In this document: one piece after another, positions 7,340-15,865 of the stretch | Position numbering within the stretch: the stretch's first letter is position 1 | Layout of the letters: each line of letters begins with the position of its first letter | Origin: Thermohalobaculum sp039026375 | Lineage (GTDB): Bacteria; Pseudomonadota; Alphaproteobacteria; Rhodobacterales; Rhodobacteraceae | Direction of reading: 5' to 3' | Length of the DNA stretch: 64,000 nt | Assembly: GCA_039026375.1 (NCBI GenBank) | Contig: JBCCML010000008.1 | Location: 1 to 64,000, forward strand | Notes under the pieces: model-generated | What the model was told of the DNA's origin: nothing | The model's database searches: none | What the model saw: only the letters and a program-made list of their open reading frames with translations | Translations under genes and position numbers: made by a program

Positions 7340-8227
7340 CTAGTGCTCGCCCGGCAAGCTGAGCCCAGTGTTGCGGGCGTAGACCTTGGCCACCGCCGCG
7401 TCATCCTCGCCGCCCAGGCCTTGGCCCGCGGCGGCGACGAACTGCTGCAGGGCGGCAGCAGTCAGCGGGGCCGAGAATTTCGCGCCTTTGGCGATGTCCA
7501 GGACGATGCCCAGGTCCTTCAGCCAAATGTTCACGGCCGAATGGGGCGTGTAGTCGCCGGCCACGATGTGGGGTGCCCGGTTCTCAAGCATCCAGGACGA
7601 GCCCGCGCACTGGCTGATCACCTCGACGAATTTGTCCGGTTGAACGCCCTGGGTCATGCCGAAGGTCAGCGCCTCGGCCATGGTGGCGATATGAACGCCC
7701 GCCAGCAGTTGGTTGACGGCCTTCATGGCCGATCCCGCCCCGGCAGCATCGCCCAGTTCGAACACTGTTTCGGCCATAGCGTCCAAGGCGGGTTTCGCGG
7801 CGGCAAAAGCGTCCATTGTCCCCGACGCCATGACAGACAGCTGGCCGGCCGCCGCCTTGACCGAGCCGCCCGAGATCGGTGCGTCCAGATAGTGCACGCC
7901 GCTGTCGGCGCATCGGGCGGCCATGTCGCGGGCAAACTCCGGCGGGACGGTGGCACAGGCGATCACCGCGGCGCTGGGCTTCAGGCCGGGCACGACGCCC
8001 GTAGGCCCGAACAGCACGCTTTCGGTCTGGGCGGCATTCAGCACCACCACGACGACGGTGTCCAGCAGGCTGGGGTCGGCCTCACCCTGGGCGCCGCCAT
8101 CGGCCCTGAAGCGCTCCATGGCCTGGTCGTTGATGTCCATGCCCCAGGTGGTGTGGCCGGCGCGCAGGACGGACTGCGCGATGCCGTACCCCATCGAGCC
8201 GAGCCCGTAGACCGCGATGTTCGCCAT
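7340..8227 (-). CDS. L-threonate/3-hydroxyisobutyrate-type dehydrogenase
   Basis: 295-residue NAD-binding beta-hydroxyacid dehydrogenase. The Rossmann motif is YGLGSMGYGIA (about residues 7-17). The substrate-binding signature is DAPISGGSVKAAAGQLSVM, and the catalytic lysine is in GSAMKAVNQLLAG. The overall pattern fits L-threonate dehydrogenase (LtnD) and related 3-hydroxyisobutyrate dehydrogenases. ATG at 8227 starts right at the fold. The next gene on the strand is another dehydrogenase. A tripartite transporter operon 3 kb away would supply carboxylate substrates. The exact substrate is inferred, not shown. Confidence 0.85.
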   Translation of the reverse strand: MANIAVYGLGSMGYGIAQSVLRAGHTTWGMDINDQAMERFRADGGAQGEADPSLLDTVVVVVLNAAQTESVLFGPTGVVPGLKPSAAVIACATVPPEFARDMAARCADSGVHYLDAPISGGSVKAAAGQLSVMASGTMDAFAAAKPALDAMAETVFELGDAAGAGSAMKAVNQLLAGVHIATMAEALTFGMTQGVQPDKFVEVISQCAGSSWMLENRAPHIVAGDYTPHSAVNIWLKDLGIVLDIAKGAKFSAPLTAAALQQFVAAAGQGLGGEDDAAVAKVYARNTGLSLPGEH

Positions 8228-8319
8228 GACGCCCTCTTGCCCTTTTCCTTGCCGGTATGCGTAGGGCTGGCGCCCTGCCCACCTGTCGCTGGTTGTCTGA
8301 AACCAAGGGTGCAGTAGCA

Positions 8320-8358
8320 GACCCTAATGCCCGACCCTAGTACCCGGACCTAATAACC
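8320..8358. repeat. Three 13-bp tandem repeats over the ggt stop codon
   Basis: Three imperfect 13-base copies run in series: 8320-8332 (GACCCTAATGCCC), 8333-8345 (GACCCTAGTACCC) and 8346-8358 (GGACCTAATAACC). The third covers the TAG stop of the gamma-glutamyltransferase gene. The repeat unit carries a minus-strand TAG or ATTAG, so it may have extended the 3' end of the gene. Confidence 0.55.
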
Positions 8359-9942
8359 GATGGCCGAACCGTCCTTGCGCGGGTCGGACCCGCCGACCAG
8401 CACGCCGTTGTCCGGGTCGATCCAGATGGCCTGGCTGCCGCCCACGGGCTTGGCCGGATCGACGATGCGGTGGCCGCGGGCGGCCAGGTCGTCGCGGATG
8501 GACTGGGGCACTGTGTGTTCGATCTCGACCGTGCCGGTGAACGGGTCGGCCATGAAGCGCGGCCGGTCCATCGCCTCTTGGATGTCCAGGCCATAGTCGA
8601 ACATCGCCGTCAGGAACTGCATGTGTCCCATGGCCTGGTATTCGCCGCCCATGACGCCGTAGGGCATCACGACCTTATCGCCCTTGGTGACCATGCCGGG
8701 GATGATCGTGTGCAGCGGCCGCTTGCCGGGTTCGATCCGGTTCGGGCTGGCTGTATCCAGGCTGAAGCCTTGGGCACGGTTGGTGAAGACCACGCCCGAT
8801 TTTGGCGCGCAGAGCCCCGCGCCCCAGTTCGAGAACAGCGTGTTGATGAACGAGCAGGCGTTGCCGTCGGCGTCCACTACAGAGATGTAGACGGTGTCGT
8901 CGTGGCGCACCAGGTCACGCTCCGGCATCGGGTCGCGGGCGGTGCCCATGTCGATCAGGGCGCGCAGCTTGTCGGCGTATCCGGCGCTGAGCAGGGTATC
9001 GACATCGACGTCCGAGTAGGTCGGATCGGCCACGTAGACGTTGCGGGCGGTGTAGGCCAGGCGGCAGGCCTCGATCTCGGCGTGCATGCGGTCGGCAGAG
9101 ATCGGCCCATCATAAAGATCCACCTGGGACATGATGTTCAGCATCAACAGCGCGATGACGCCCTGGCCGTTCGGCGGGCACTGCCAGACAGTATGGCCGC
9201 GAAAGTCGGCTTGGATGGGTTCAACGTAGTCGCCCTTGGCGGCGGCGAAGTCCTCCATCGTGTGCAGACCGCCCAGCCCGCGCAGATAGTCGACCATGTC
9301 CTGGGCAAGCTCGCCCGTGTAGAAGGCGTCGCGCCCGCCGGTGGCCACGGCCTCCAGCGTGCGGGCAAGCTCTGGCTGGCGGTGGATCTGGCCGGGCTTC
9401 AGCAGCTCGCCATCGGGCAGGAAGACCTTGGCGATGTTGGCGTCGCCCTGCAGCAATGCCAGGTTCGAGGCCCAATCGGCCGACACGCGGCTGGAGATTG
9501 GGTAGCCGTCGCGCGCATAGCTGATGGCAGGTGCCATAAGATCGGCAAACGGCAGCTTGCCGTGATCGGCGTGCAGGCGGCACCAGGCCTCTGCCGCGCC
9601 GGGGACAACGACCGAGTGCGGGCTTTGCCGGGGCAACTCGCTGAGGCCAAGCCCCGCGAAGTAATCAGTGGTGGCGCCGGTCGGTGCCTTGCCCGAGCCG
9701 TTGAAGGCGATGGGCTTGGTCGTGCCCGCAGGCGCGTACAGACAGAACGTGTCGCCGCCGATGCCGGTCGACTCAGGCTCGACCACGCACTGCACGGCGC
9801 AGGCCGCGATGGACGCGTCCATGGCGTTGCCGCCGGTGCGCAGGATGGCGATGGCCGTTTCCGTCGACAGCGTGTGGCTGGTCGCCGCCATGGCGTGCAT
9901 GCCGTAGGCCGGCGAGCGGCCTGGCTTCTGAAGATCTCGCAT
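8350..9942 (-). CDS. Gamma-glutamyltransferase family protein (1)
   Basis: 530-residue N-terminal-nucleophile hydrolase of the Ggt family, which cleaves gamma-glutamyl amides or acylates after self-processing. The N-terminal domain has GGNAMDASIAACAVQ and ESTGIGGDTFCLY. The predicted processing site and nucleophile is the Thr in DDTVYISVVDADGN, which starts the small subunit; GGEYQAMGHMQF follows. No signal peptide is evident, so it is probably cytoplasmic, as for several Rhodobacterales paralogues. ATG at 9942 has GAGGACC upstream; the longer open frame to 10092 lacks support. A second paralogue lies at 59.3-61.1 kb. Confidence 0.88.
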   Translation of the reverse strand: MRDLQKPGRSPAYGMHAMAATSHTLSTETAIAILRTGGNAMDASIAACAVQCVVEPESTGIGGDTFCLYAPAGTTKPIAFNGSGKAPTGATTDYFAGLGLSELPRQSPHSVVVPGAAEAWCRLHADHGKLPFADLMAPAISYARDGYPISSRVSADWASNLALLQGDANIAKVFLPDGELLKPGQIHRQPELARTLEAVATGGRDAFYTGELAQDMVDYLRGLGGLHTMEDFAAAKGDYVEPIQADFRGHTVWQCPPNGQGVIALLMLNIMSQVDLYDGPISADRMHAEIEACRLAYTARNVYVADPTYSDVDVDTLLSAGYADKLRALIDMGTARDPMPERDLVRHDDTVYISVVDADGNACSFINTLFSNWGAGLCAPKSGVVFTNRAQGFSLDTASPNRIEPGKRPLHTIIPGMVTKGDKVVMPYGVMGGEYQAMGHMQFLTAMFDYGLDIQEAMDRPRFMADPFTGTVEIEHTVPQSIRDDLAARGHRIVDPAKPVGGSQAIWIDPDNGVLVGGSDPRKDGSAIGY

Positions 9943-10036
9943 TCCGGTCCTCGCAAATCGGTTCCGAGGCGCGATATAGCCGCGGCGCCCGCGCTTGGCC
10001 AGCCGGGGCGCATCAGGTGACGGATGGTGGTTTCCG

Positions 10037-11194
10037 TTAGTCGAGAATGCGCACGGCCAGCGGCGGGAAGCCGTTGAAGCCCACCGAGGCATAGGTGGAC
10101 GTGTAGGCGCCGGTGCTGCGGATCATCACCCGGTCACCCGCCTTCAGGCCCAACGGCAGGGCCACCGGTCGCTGTTCGTAGAGCACATCGACCGAATCGC
10201 AGGACGGTCCGGCGACGATGCAGGGGCCGGTCGGCTCGTGATCGCGGGCGGTGACGAATTGGTAGCGGATCGCCTCGTCGATGGTCTCAGCCAGGCCTGA
10301 GAATTTGCCGATGTCCAGATAGACCCAGCGGTGCAGGTCGGTGTCGGCCTTGCGGTCGACCAGCAGCACCTCGGCCATGATAACGCCCGCATCCGCGACC
10401 AGGCCGCGGCCAGGTTCCGCCATGACGCGCGGCACGTCGATCCGGGTGCGCACGGCGGCGATGACCTGGGCGGCATAGTCCGTCGCCGGCAACACCGGCT
10501 GGCCGTAATCCGCCGGGAAGCCGCCGCCGATGTTGAGCATTTCCAACGTGTGGCCCGCCACCTCAGCGGCCTGCCAGACCTGGGCCACGTCGTCCAGAAC
10601 CGGGTGCCACATGGCGGGCTCCCGCGTTTGCGAGCCGACATGGAAGGCCAGGCCCACCGGGCTGAGCCCCAGCGCCGCGGCGTGGTCCATCAGCGCCAGC
10701 GCGCGGTCCGGCGGGCAGCCAAACTTACGGCTAAGCGGCCAGTCCGCGCCGGTCGCGCCGACCAGCAGACGCAGGTAGACCTGCGCGCCCGGGGCGTTTT
10801 GCGCGATTTTCTCCAGTTCCTCGGCGGCGTCCGCGGCGAACAGGCGAATGCCCGCCCGGTGGGCGAAGGCGATGTCGCTGGCCCGTTTGATCGTGTTGCC
10901 GAACGAGATCTGGTCAGGCCGCGCGCCGCGCTCCAGGCACAGCTCGACCTCGGCCCGGGAGGCCGCGTCGAAGCCCGCGCCTTCGGCCAACAAGGCGTCG
11001 ATGATGGCGGGATGGGGATTCGCCTTGACCGCGTAATGGATATCGGCCCGGCCCAGCCCCGCGCGCAGCTCGCGAAAACGGGTCCGGATCAGGTCCGGGT
11101 CGATCACCAGGGTGGGCTGGTCATAGTTGCCCGACCAGGCGCGCTGTTCCAAACGAGAGAGCGCCGCGCGGGCGACGCCGACATCATAGGGCAT
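10037..11194 (-). CDS. Type III PLP decarboxylase, ornithine decarboxylase-like
   Basis: 385-residue alanine-racemase-fold PLP enzyme of the eukaryotic-type ornithine/diaminopimelate decarboxylase group. The PLP lysine lies in HYAVKANPHP. GFDAASRAEVEL, HVGSQT, NIGGGFPADYG and EPGR bind the cofactor, and the C-terminal GPSCDSVDVL holds the catalytic Cys and Asp supplied across the dimer. It most likely makes putrescine from ornithine; lysine or arginine as substrate cannot be excluded. The open frame continues far upstream antisense to the transporter gene, but ATG at 11194 with GGAGAT in front is the plausible start. Confidence 0.88.
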   Translation of the reverse strand: MPYDVGVARAALSRLEQRAWSGNYDQPTLVIDPDLIRTRFRELRAGLGRADIHYAVKANPHPAIIDALLAEGAGFDAASRAEVELCLERGARPDQISFGNTIKRASDIAFAHRAGIRLFAADAAEELEKIAQNAPGAQVYLRLLVGATGADWPLSRKFGCPPDRALALMDHAAALGLSPVGLAFHVGSQTREPAMWHPVLDDVAQVWQAAEVAGHTLEMLNIGGGFPADYGQPVLPATDYAAQVIAAVRTRIDVPRVMAEPGRGLVADAGVIMAEVLLVDRKADTDLHRWVYLDIGKFSGLAETIDEAIRYQFVTARDHEPTGPCIVAGPSCDSVDVLYEQRPVALPLGLKAGDRVMIRSTGAYTSTYASVGFNGFPPLAVRILD

Positions 11195-11461
11195 GTCCCA
11201 TCTCCACAAGACCCGGCCCGGCCGTCCCGGACCGCTCAGTTCGAACGGAGACGTTACCGCCGCTATAACCCAGTGCTGTGAGCGCCGGGCATGGTGCAGA
11301 CGTTGGCGTCGCGGTGGGATATGCGGTCTGGCGGATAGAATCGCAAGGGTTGATCCGTCCTGTGGGAAGAGCCCAGAGCATGTTGACTTTCCTGCCACAT
11401 GCGCGACGTTCTGTCCGGGACGGCGGCGCTCCCCCGCGCTGCCACAACTGGGAGAGAGACC

Positions 11462-12427
11462 ATGAAAAAACTGTTCATGACCGCCGCGGCTGGCGTCGTG
11501 GCCATGGGCGTTGCAGCGCCCGCACAGGCCGCCGACATTCCGTGCGATACCGCGCAGCTTATCGTGCCGTGGAAGGCCGGTGGCGGCACGCACGTCATCT
11601 TCTCGGTGTTCGAGAAGACGATCGCCGAAATGGACATCACGCCGAAGATCCAGGTCGTGACCGTGCCCGGCCAGGGCGGCAACAAGGGCGCCAAGCAGGC
11701 CGCCGGTGCCAAGCCTGACGGCTGCACGCTGTTCGCCATTCACCAGTCGGCGATCACCAGCTTCCTGAACGGCCGGATCAACTATCAGTATGACGGCTTC
11801 GAGACGGTTGCCAACCTGACCGTGACCCCGGACATCATCGGTGCCGGCTCGCCCGACAACGTGCCGTTCACGAACTTCGAAGAGTTCGCCACCTACGCCA
11901 AGGCCAACCCGGGCGCGATCAAGGCCGGGACCACCTTCGGCTCGACCTCGCACTTTATCTGGCTGCTGTTGGCCAAGGAAATGGGCGTCGAGTTCACCTA
12001 CGTCCCCTATGACGGCACCGCCGAGCGTATGACGGCGCTGTTGTCGGGCGCCATCGACATGGGCGCGCTGAACGTTGCCTCGGGCTCGAAGCACCTGGAA
12101 TCGGGCGCCCTGCAGGGCTTCGCGATTGCCGCTGACGAGCGTGCGAAGCAACTGCCGGACATGCCGACCCTGAAGGAGCTGGGCGTCGACATGACCTTTG
12201 CGCTGGAGCGTGGCATCGTGGCGCCGAAGGGCACCCCGCCGGAGATCGTTGAGATGTGGGCAGGTGTCTTCAAGGCCGCGGCCGAGAACCCGGACCTGCT
12301 GGCCCAGATGGACGCCAAGGGCACCGGCATCCGCTTCCAGGGGCCGAAGGACTTCCGCGCCTGGGCTGACGGGATTTTCTCCGACTACAAGGCCGTGGCG
12401 ATCGAAATCGGCATGTACACAGAGTGA
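11462..12427 (+). CDS. tctC: TTT substrate-binding protein (TctC/Bug family)
   Basis: 321-residue periplasmic substrate-binding protein of a tripartite tricarboxylate transporter. The signal peptide is MKKLFMTAAAGVVAMGVAAP with cleavage after AQA. The Bug fold then shows IVPWKAGGGTHVI and VTVPGQGGNKGAKQAAGAKPDGCTL, the conserved ligand loops. GGGAGAGACC precedes the ATG. It is the first gene of a plus-strand operon with a lipoprotein, tctB, a cupin and tctA. A strong hairpin just after the stop probably makes the binding protein more abundant than the membrane subunits. Substrates of the family are carboxylates; which one is unknown. Confidence 0.92.
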   Translation: MKKLFMTAAAGVVAMGVAAPAQAADIPCDTAQLIVPWKAGGGTHVIFSVFEKTIAEMDITPKIQVVTVPGQGGNKGAKQAAGAKPDGCTLFAIHQSAITSFLNGRINYQYDGFETVANLTVTPDIIGAGSPDNVPFTNFEEFATYAKANPGAIKAGTTFGSTSHFIWLLLAKEMGVEFTYVPYDGTAERMTALLSGAIDMGALNVASGSKHLESGALQGFAIAADERAKQLPDMPTLKELGVDMTFALERGIVAPKGTPPEIVEMWAGVFKAAAENPDLLAQMDAKGTGIRFQGPKDFRAWADGIFSDYKAVAIEIGMYTE

Positions 12428-12439
12428 TTGCACTCACTT

Positions 12440-12468
12440 GGCCCGGCAGCGCGCGCTGCCGGGCCGTT
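12440..12468 (+). terminator. Intercistronic hairpin after tctC
   Basis: GGCCCGGCAGC (12440-12450) and GCTGCCGGGCC (12455-12465) form a perfect 11-bp stem with a 4-base loop, followed by GTTCT. It begins 12 bases after the tctC stop. With only a short T tract it is best read as a partial terminator or 3' stabiliser, as is usual after binding-protein genes. Confidence 0.7.
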
Positions 12469-12487
12469 CTGCGCTGAGATCAACCGC

Positions 12488-13180
12488 ATGTTCCATCCAA
12501 GACTGTCCGCTGCTGTGCTTTTGACGGCGCTGTCGATTTCCGGGTGCGCAGAGCCGGACTGGACCCTGATCGACAACCCACTGACCGCCGAGCAACGCGC
12601 GCTGTACTTCGTCGACACCGTCGATACGACTGTCGCCTCAGACGCCACGATTAACTGGGAAACGGCCTATCCGCGTCTGGCAGAAGAAGCCGGGTTAGAT
12701 GCCGACGATCCGCTGGTCGTTGCCCGTTTCGCCGACAGTCCAGCCGGGAAGGCCGCCCTCCGTGCTCTGGTTGCGGATGGCTTGCAAACGGTGCTGGCGC
12801 CCCGGTTGAAGGACGCTCTTGGAACGGGGTCCAAGCCCGCTTTCCTGGCCTTTCAACTCCAGGCAGTGCGTGTTGTCTCGCCCGGGCAGCAAATCGTGGT
12901 CGGCGGGGGGCTACATGGGATCGCTGGTGCCGTTCAGATCTACGACGGTGTGACAGGCGAGAAGCTCAGCTGGGCGCAACTGCTGGCGGTTGGAATTCCG
13001 GCGGGTTCGGGAATTGTGGGGGCCATGGCCGATCAGCAAGCAGGACCTGCCTACACGCGATTGCTGACCGGGTTCGCCCCGCACCTGAAGGGTTGGGTCG
13101 GTGCCTCGCACCCCATCACCTTGTACGGCGAGAAAGTGAAGACACCCGTCCCCGATCTGCCGGGACCAAGAGGCGTATGA
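12488..13180 (+). CDS. Lipoprotein of unknown function within the TTT operon
   Basis: 230-residue putative lipoprotein. The short signal MFHPRLSAAVLLTALSISGC ends in a lipobox (ISGC), so the mature protein would begin at Cys20 and be anchored to a membrane facing the periplasm. The body contains a conserved-looking glycine patch, VVGGGLHGIAGAVQIYDG. I do not recognise the family. ATG at 12488 was chosen because it starts directly at the signal; an in-frame TTG at 12428 would bury it. It sits between tctC and tctB, where TTT operons normally have no extra gene. It may have been inserted, or may assist the transporter. Confidence 0.72.
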   Translation: MFHPRLSAAVLLTALSISGCAEPDWTLIDNPLTAEQRALYFVDTVDTTVASDATINWETAYPRLAEEAGLDADDPLVVARFADSPAGKAALRALVADGLQTVLAPRLKDALGTGSKPAFLAFQLQAVRVVSPGQQIVVGGGLHGIAGAVQIYDGVTGEKLSWAQLLAVGIPAGSGIVGAMADQQAGPAYTRLLTGFAPHLKGWVGASHPITLYGEKVKTPVPDLPGPRGV

Positions 13181-13184
13181 CCGC

Positions 13185-13664
13185 ATGACCCTGAACCGCG
13201 ATATCATCGTCGCCGTCGTTTTGCTGCTGATCTGCGGCGGGCTGTCGGTCGCGTCCCTCGACATTCGCGAGCCGAACTATGGGCAGCTGTCGCCTGCCAC
13301 CTGGCCGCGCATCATCCTGGCGGTCTTCGGGCTGCTGAGCTTTATCTATCTGATCCAATCGCTGCGTCAGGGGCCGGACCAACCAGACCCCGAGGCGCCG
13401 CAGGGGGTTTCGGCCTTCTTAAGCTATTGGCGGAACGTCATCTGGTGTTTTGTGCTGTTCGGCGCCTACCTGATCGCGATCCCCTATGTGGGCATTCTGG
13501 TCGGCGGCATGGCTTTCGTGTTCCTGCTGCTGACCGCGCTGGGCGGGTTCGGCCGCGCCCCCCTGCACCTGGTGATTGCAGGCGTGACCGTCGGCGGCAT
13601 GTGGTCAATCTTTACCTATGCCCTGAACGTGATCCTGCCGTCCGGCGAATGGACGGGGTTCTAG
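13185..13664 (+). CDS. tctB: TTT small membrane subunit TctB
   Basis: 159-residue membrane protein with four predicted helices: residues about 5-25 (IIVAVVLLLICGGLSVASL), 39-58, 83-105 and 108-150. This is the TctB topology. The conserved early segment with GQLSPATWPRIILAVFGLL is typical. It forms the small permease subunit with TctA and acts in the inner membrane with the periplasmic TctC. It starts 4 bases after the lipoprotein gene. Two bases downstream the cupin gene begins. Confidence 0.88.
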   Translation: MTLNRDIIVAVVLLLICGGLSVASLDIREPNYGQLSPATWPRIILAVFGLLSFIYLIQSLRQGPDQPDPEAPQGVSAFLSYWRNVIWCFVLFGAYLIAIPYVGILVGGMAFVFLLLTALGGFGRAPLHLVIAGVTVGGMWSIFTYALNVILPSGEWTGF

Positions 13665-13665
13665 C

Positions 13666-14019
13666 ATGCCGGCCGCGATCAATCTGGCCGACAAGCTGGC
13701 GACATTTTCGGACCACTGGGCACCGCGCATTGTCGGCCGCTACAACGACAACGAGATCCTAGTGGTGAAGGTTAAGGGCGAATTCGTCTGCCATGATCAC
13801 GCGGATACCGACGACTTCTTCATGGTGCTGTCCGGCCGGATCCGCATCGACACCGATGATGGCCCCGTCCGCCTTGGCCCGGGCGAGATCTATGTGGTGC
13901 CCAAAGGCCTGCGCCACCGGCCCGTCGCCGAAGAAGAAGCCCATCTGCTGCTGATCGAGCTTGCGGGTACGCCGAACACTGGCGACCCCAAGACGGCCGT
14001 GGTCAAGGAGGTCATCTAA
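13666..14019 (+). CDS. Cupin-domain protein
   Basis: 117-residue single cupin barrel. Metal-binding candidates are CHDHADTDDFFMVLSG (motif 1: HxH, Glu replaced by Asp) and the His residues of KGLRHRPVAEEEAH (motif 2). It is cytoplasmic, with no signal. The gene is locked between tctB and tctA: 2 bases after the former and sharing TAATG with the latter. It may be a small enzyme or sensor that acts on the imported substrate. No specific reaction can be assigned. Confidence 0.85.
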   Translation: MPAAINLADKLATFSDHWAPRIVGRYNDNEILVVKVKGEFVCHDHADTDDFFMVLSGRIRIDTDDGPVRLGPGEIYVVPKGLRHRPVAEEEAHLLLIELAGTPNTGDPKTAVVKEVI

Positions 14020-15668
14020 TGATCTGGGACAACATCCTGGCTGCGTTCGCCGAAGTGGGCCAGTGGCAGACCTTGCTGCTGATGATCATTGGCGTGGCGG
14101 TCGGCCTGCTGGCGGGCTCGATCCCCGGTTTCACCATCGCCATGGCGGTAGTGCTGACGCTGCCGTTTACGTTCTCGATGGAACCTGCCCAGGGCCTGGC
14201 GACCATGATCGCGGTTCTGGTGGGCGGGCTATCCGGCGGGCTGATGTCCGGCATTCTGACCGGGATACCGGGGACGCCCTCGTCGGTGGCGACCACCTTC
14301 GACGGCTTTCCCATGGCCCGCAACGGCGAGCCCGGCTTTGCCCTGGGCCTAGGCGTCTGGTCGTCCTTCTTCGGGGGCATGATCTCGGCCACCATGCTGG
14401 TGCTGTTCGCGCCGCAACTGGCCAAAGTGGGGCTGGAGTTCCAACCCTGGGACTTCTTCATGCTGGTGATCTTCGCCCTGACGGTGACGGCCTCGCTGGC
14501 GGGCGAGAACCTGGTCAAAGGCCTGATTGCCGGGGCGCTGGGCCTGTTGATCCGCAGCGTCGGCGAGGACGAGGCCGTCGGTGTTGGCCGGTTCGACTTC
14601 GGCTCGGACTACCTGCTGGCGGGCTTCGACTTCATCGCGGTGCTGATCGGCCTGTTCGCCTTCAGCCAGTTGCTGGCGGATGTCCGCGACCCGGTGGCCG
14701 CGCGCAAATCGCTGGATGAAAAGCGCGACATCACCATCCGGATCGAGCATCGCCGCGCGATCATCGAGCTGTGGAAGCGCAAGGTCGTGGTCGTTCGCTC
14801 GGCCCTGATCGGTGTCTTCACGGGCATTCTGCCGGGGGCTGGCGGCTCGATCGCCAATATCCTGGCCTATGACCAAGCCAAGAAGCAGTCGAAGGAAACC
14901 GAAAAGTTCGGCAAGGGTCATTCCGAAGGCATCATCGCGCCCGAGACGTCGAACAACGCGGTCGAGGGCGGCGCCCTGACGCCGCTGATCAGCCTGGGCA
15001 TTCCGGGCGACGTCACCGCGGCGATCATGCTGGGTGCGCTGCTGATCCACGACATCGTGCCGGGCCCGACCTTCATCCAGGAAGAGCCGGTGCTGGTCTA
15101 TTCGATCTTCATCGCCTTCTTCGCGGCCAACTTCATCATGCTGGGCCTGCAATCGGGCATGCTGCGGGTCTTCGTGCTGGTCACGAAAATCCGCATGTAC
15201 ATGTTGGCGGGCGTCATCCTGGGCCTGTCGACCATCGGCGTCTTCGCGCTGAACAACTCGTTGGACGATGTCTACACGTTGTTCTGGTTCGGGGTGCTGG
15301 GCTTCCTGATGCGCCGCTTCGGCTTTCCGTTGGCGCCGATGATCCTGGGCGTGGTGCTGGGCAACATCGCCGAGCTGAACCTCAGCCGGGCGCTGGCCAT
15401 CGACCAGGATCTGACCCTGTTCGTCACCCGCCCCTGGGCGATGTTCTTCTTCGTGATCGCGATCTTCTCGGCGGCCTTCCCCTGGTACCAGGGGGCACGG
15501 GCACGGGGCGAGGGATGGACCCGATTCTACGGTCCCGCGATGCTGGCCTGCGTGGCCCTGCCGCTCAGCCTGATGGACGGCTGGTTTCGGCCCAGCCTGG
15601 CCGTGCTGGCGGTGGTTCTGGCGGCGTTCATGACGTGGCGGGCCACGCGCCCCAGCGCCGCGGCGTAA
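14019..15668 (+). CDS. tctA: TTT large membrane subunit TctA
   Basis: 549-residue multi-spanning inner-membrane permease with about 12 hydrophobic segments. TctA signatures are clear: GSIPGFTIAMAVVLTLPFTF near the N-terminus, the glycine-rich GVFTGILPGAGGSIANILAYD near residue 270, and GGALTPLISLGIPGDVTAAIM near residue 325. It drives proton- or sodium-coupled uptake of a carboxylate handed over by TctC. The start overlaps the cupin stop (TAATG). It is the last transporter gene; a TSUP permease follows after about 200 bases with no strong terminator in between. Confidence 0.94.
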   Translation: MIWDNILAAFAEVGQWQTLLLMIIGVAVGLLAGSIPGFTIAMAVVLTLPFTFSMEPAQGLATMIAVLVGGLSGGLMSGILTGIPGTPSSVATTFDGFPMARNGEPGFALGLGVWSSFFGGMISATMLVLFAPQLAKVGLEFQPWDFFMLVIFALTVTASLAGENLVKGLIAGALGLLIRSVGEDEAVGVGRFDFGSDYLLAGFDFIAVLIGLFAFSQLLADVRDPVAARKSLDEKRDITIRIEHRRAIIELWKRKVVVVRSALIGVFTGILPGAGGSIANILAYDQAKKQSKETEKFGKGHSEGIIAPETSNNAVEGGALTPLISLGIPGDVTAAIMLGALLIHDIVPGPTFIQEEPVLVYSIFIAFFAANFIMLGLQSGMLRVFVLVTKIRMYMLAGVILGLSTIGVFALNNSLDDVYTLFWFGVLGFLMRRFGFPLAPMILGVVLGNIAELNLSRALAIDQDLTLFVTRPWAMFFFVIAIFSAAFPWYQGARARGEGWTRFYGPAMLACVALPLSLMDGWFRPSLAVLAVVLAAFMTWRATRPSAAA

Positions 15669-15865
15669 GGTCTAAGGTATACCGGTCCGGCGCGCGCCGC
15701 CGGGCCGGGCTTGCCCCAGCCGCCTGAGCCTTTCTGGCTGACCCGTGCCGCCAAGCTGATCGCACCATACCGATCCCACCATCACGTCTGCGAAATTGCC
15801 CGCCCGCGCGTGGACAAGGACCGTGCCCCGCCCCATAACGCCACCCACAGCGGACAGGTGAGCGC

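Noticed and set aside
6262..8317. Plus-strand frames of 366 and 466 codons opposite the two dehydrogenases
   Set aside because: They are shadows of the real minus-strand genes, His/Arg/Gly-rich and without motifs.
8470..10020. 516-codon plus-strand frame opposite the gamma-glutamyltransferase
   Set aside because: It is antisense noise; the minus strand carries clear catalytic motifs.
11195..12433. Minus-strand continuation of the decarboxylase frame to 798 codons, over the tctC gene
   Set aside because: The extension is antisense to a well-defined binding-protein gene with a signal peptide. The decarboxylase fold and its ribosome site begin at 11194.
15687..15703. GC-rich palindrome after tctA as a terminator
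   Set aside because: The arms are only 6 bp, no T tract follows, and the surrounding sequence is uniformly GC-rich.
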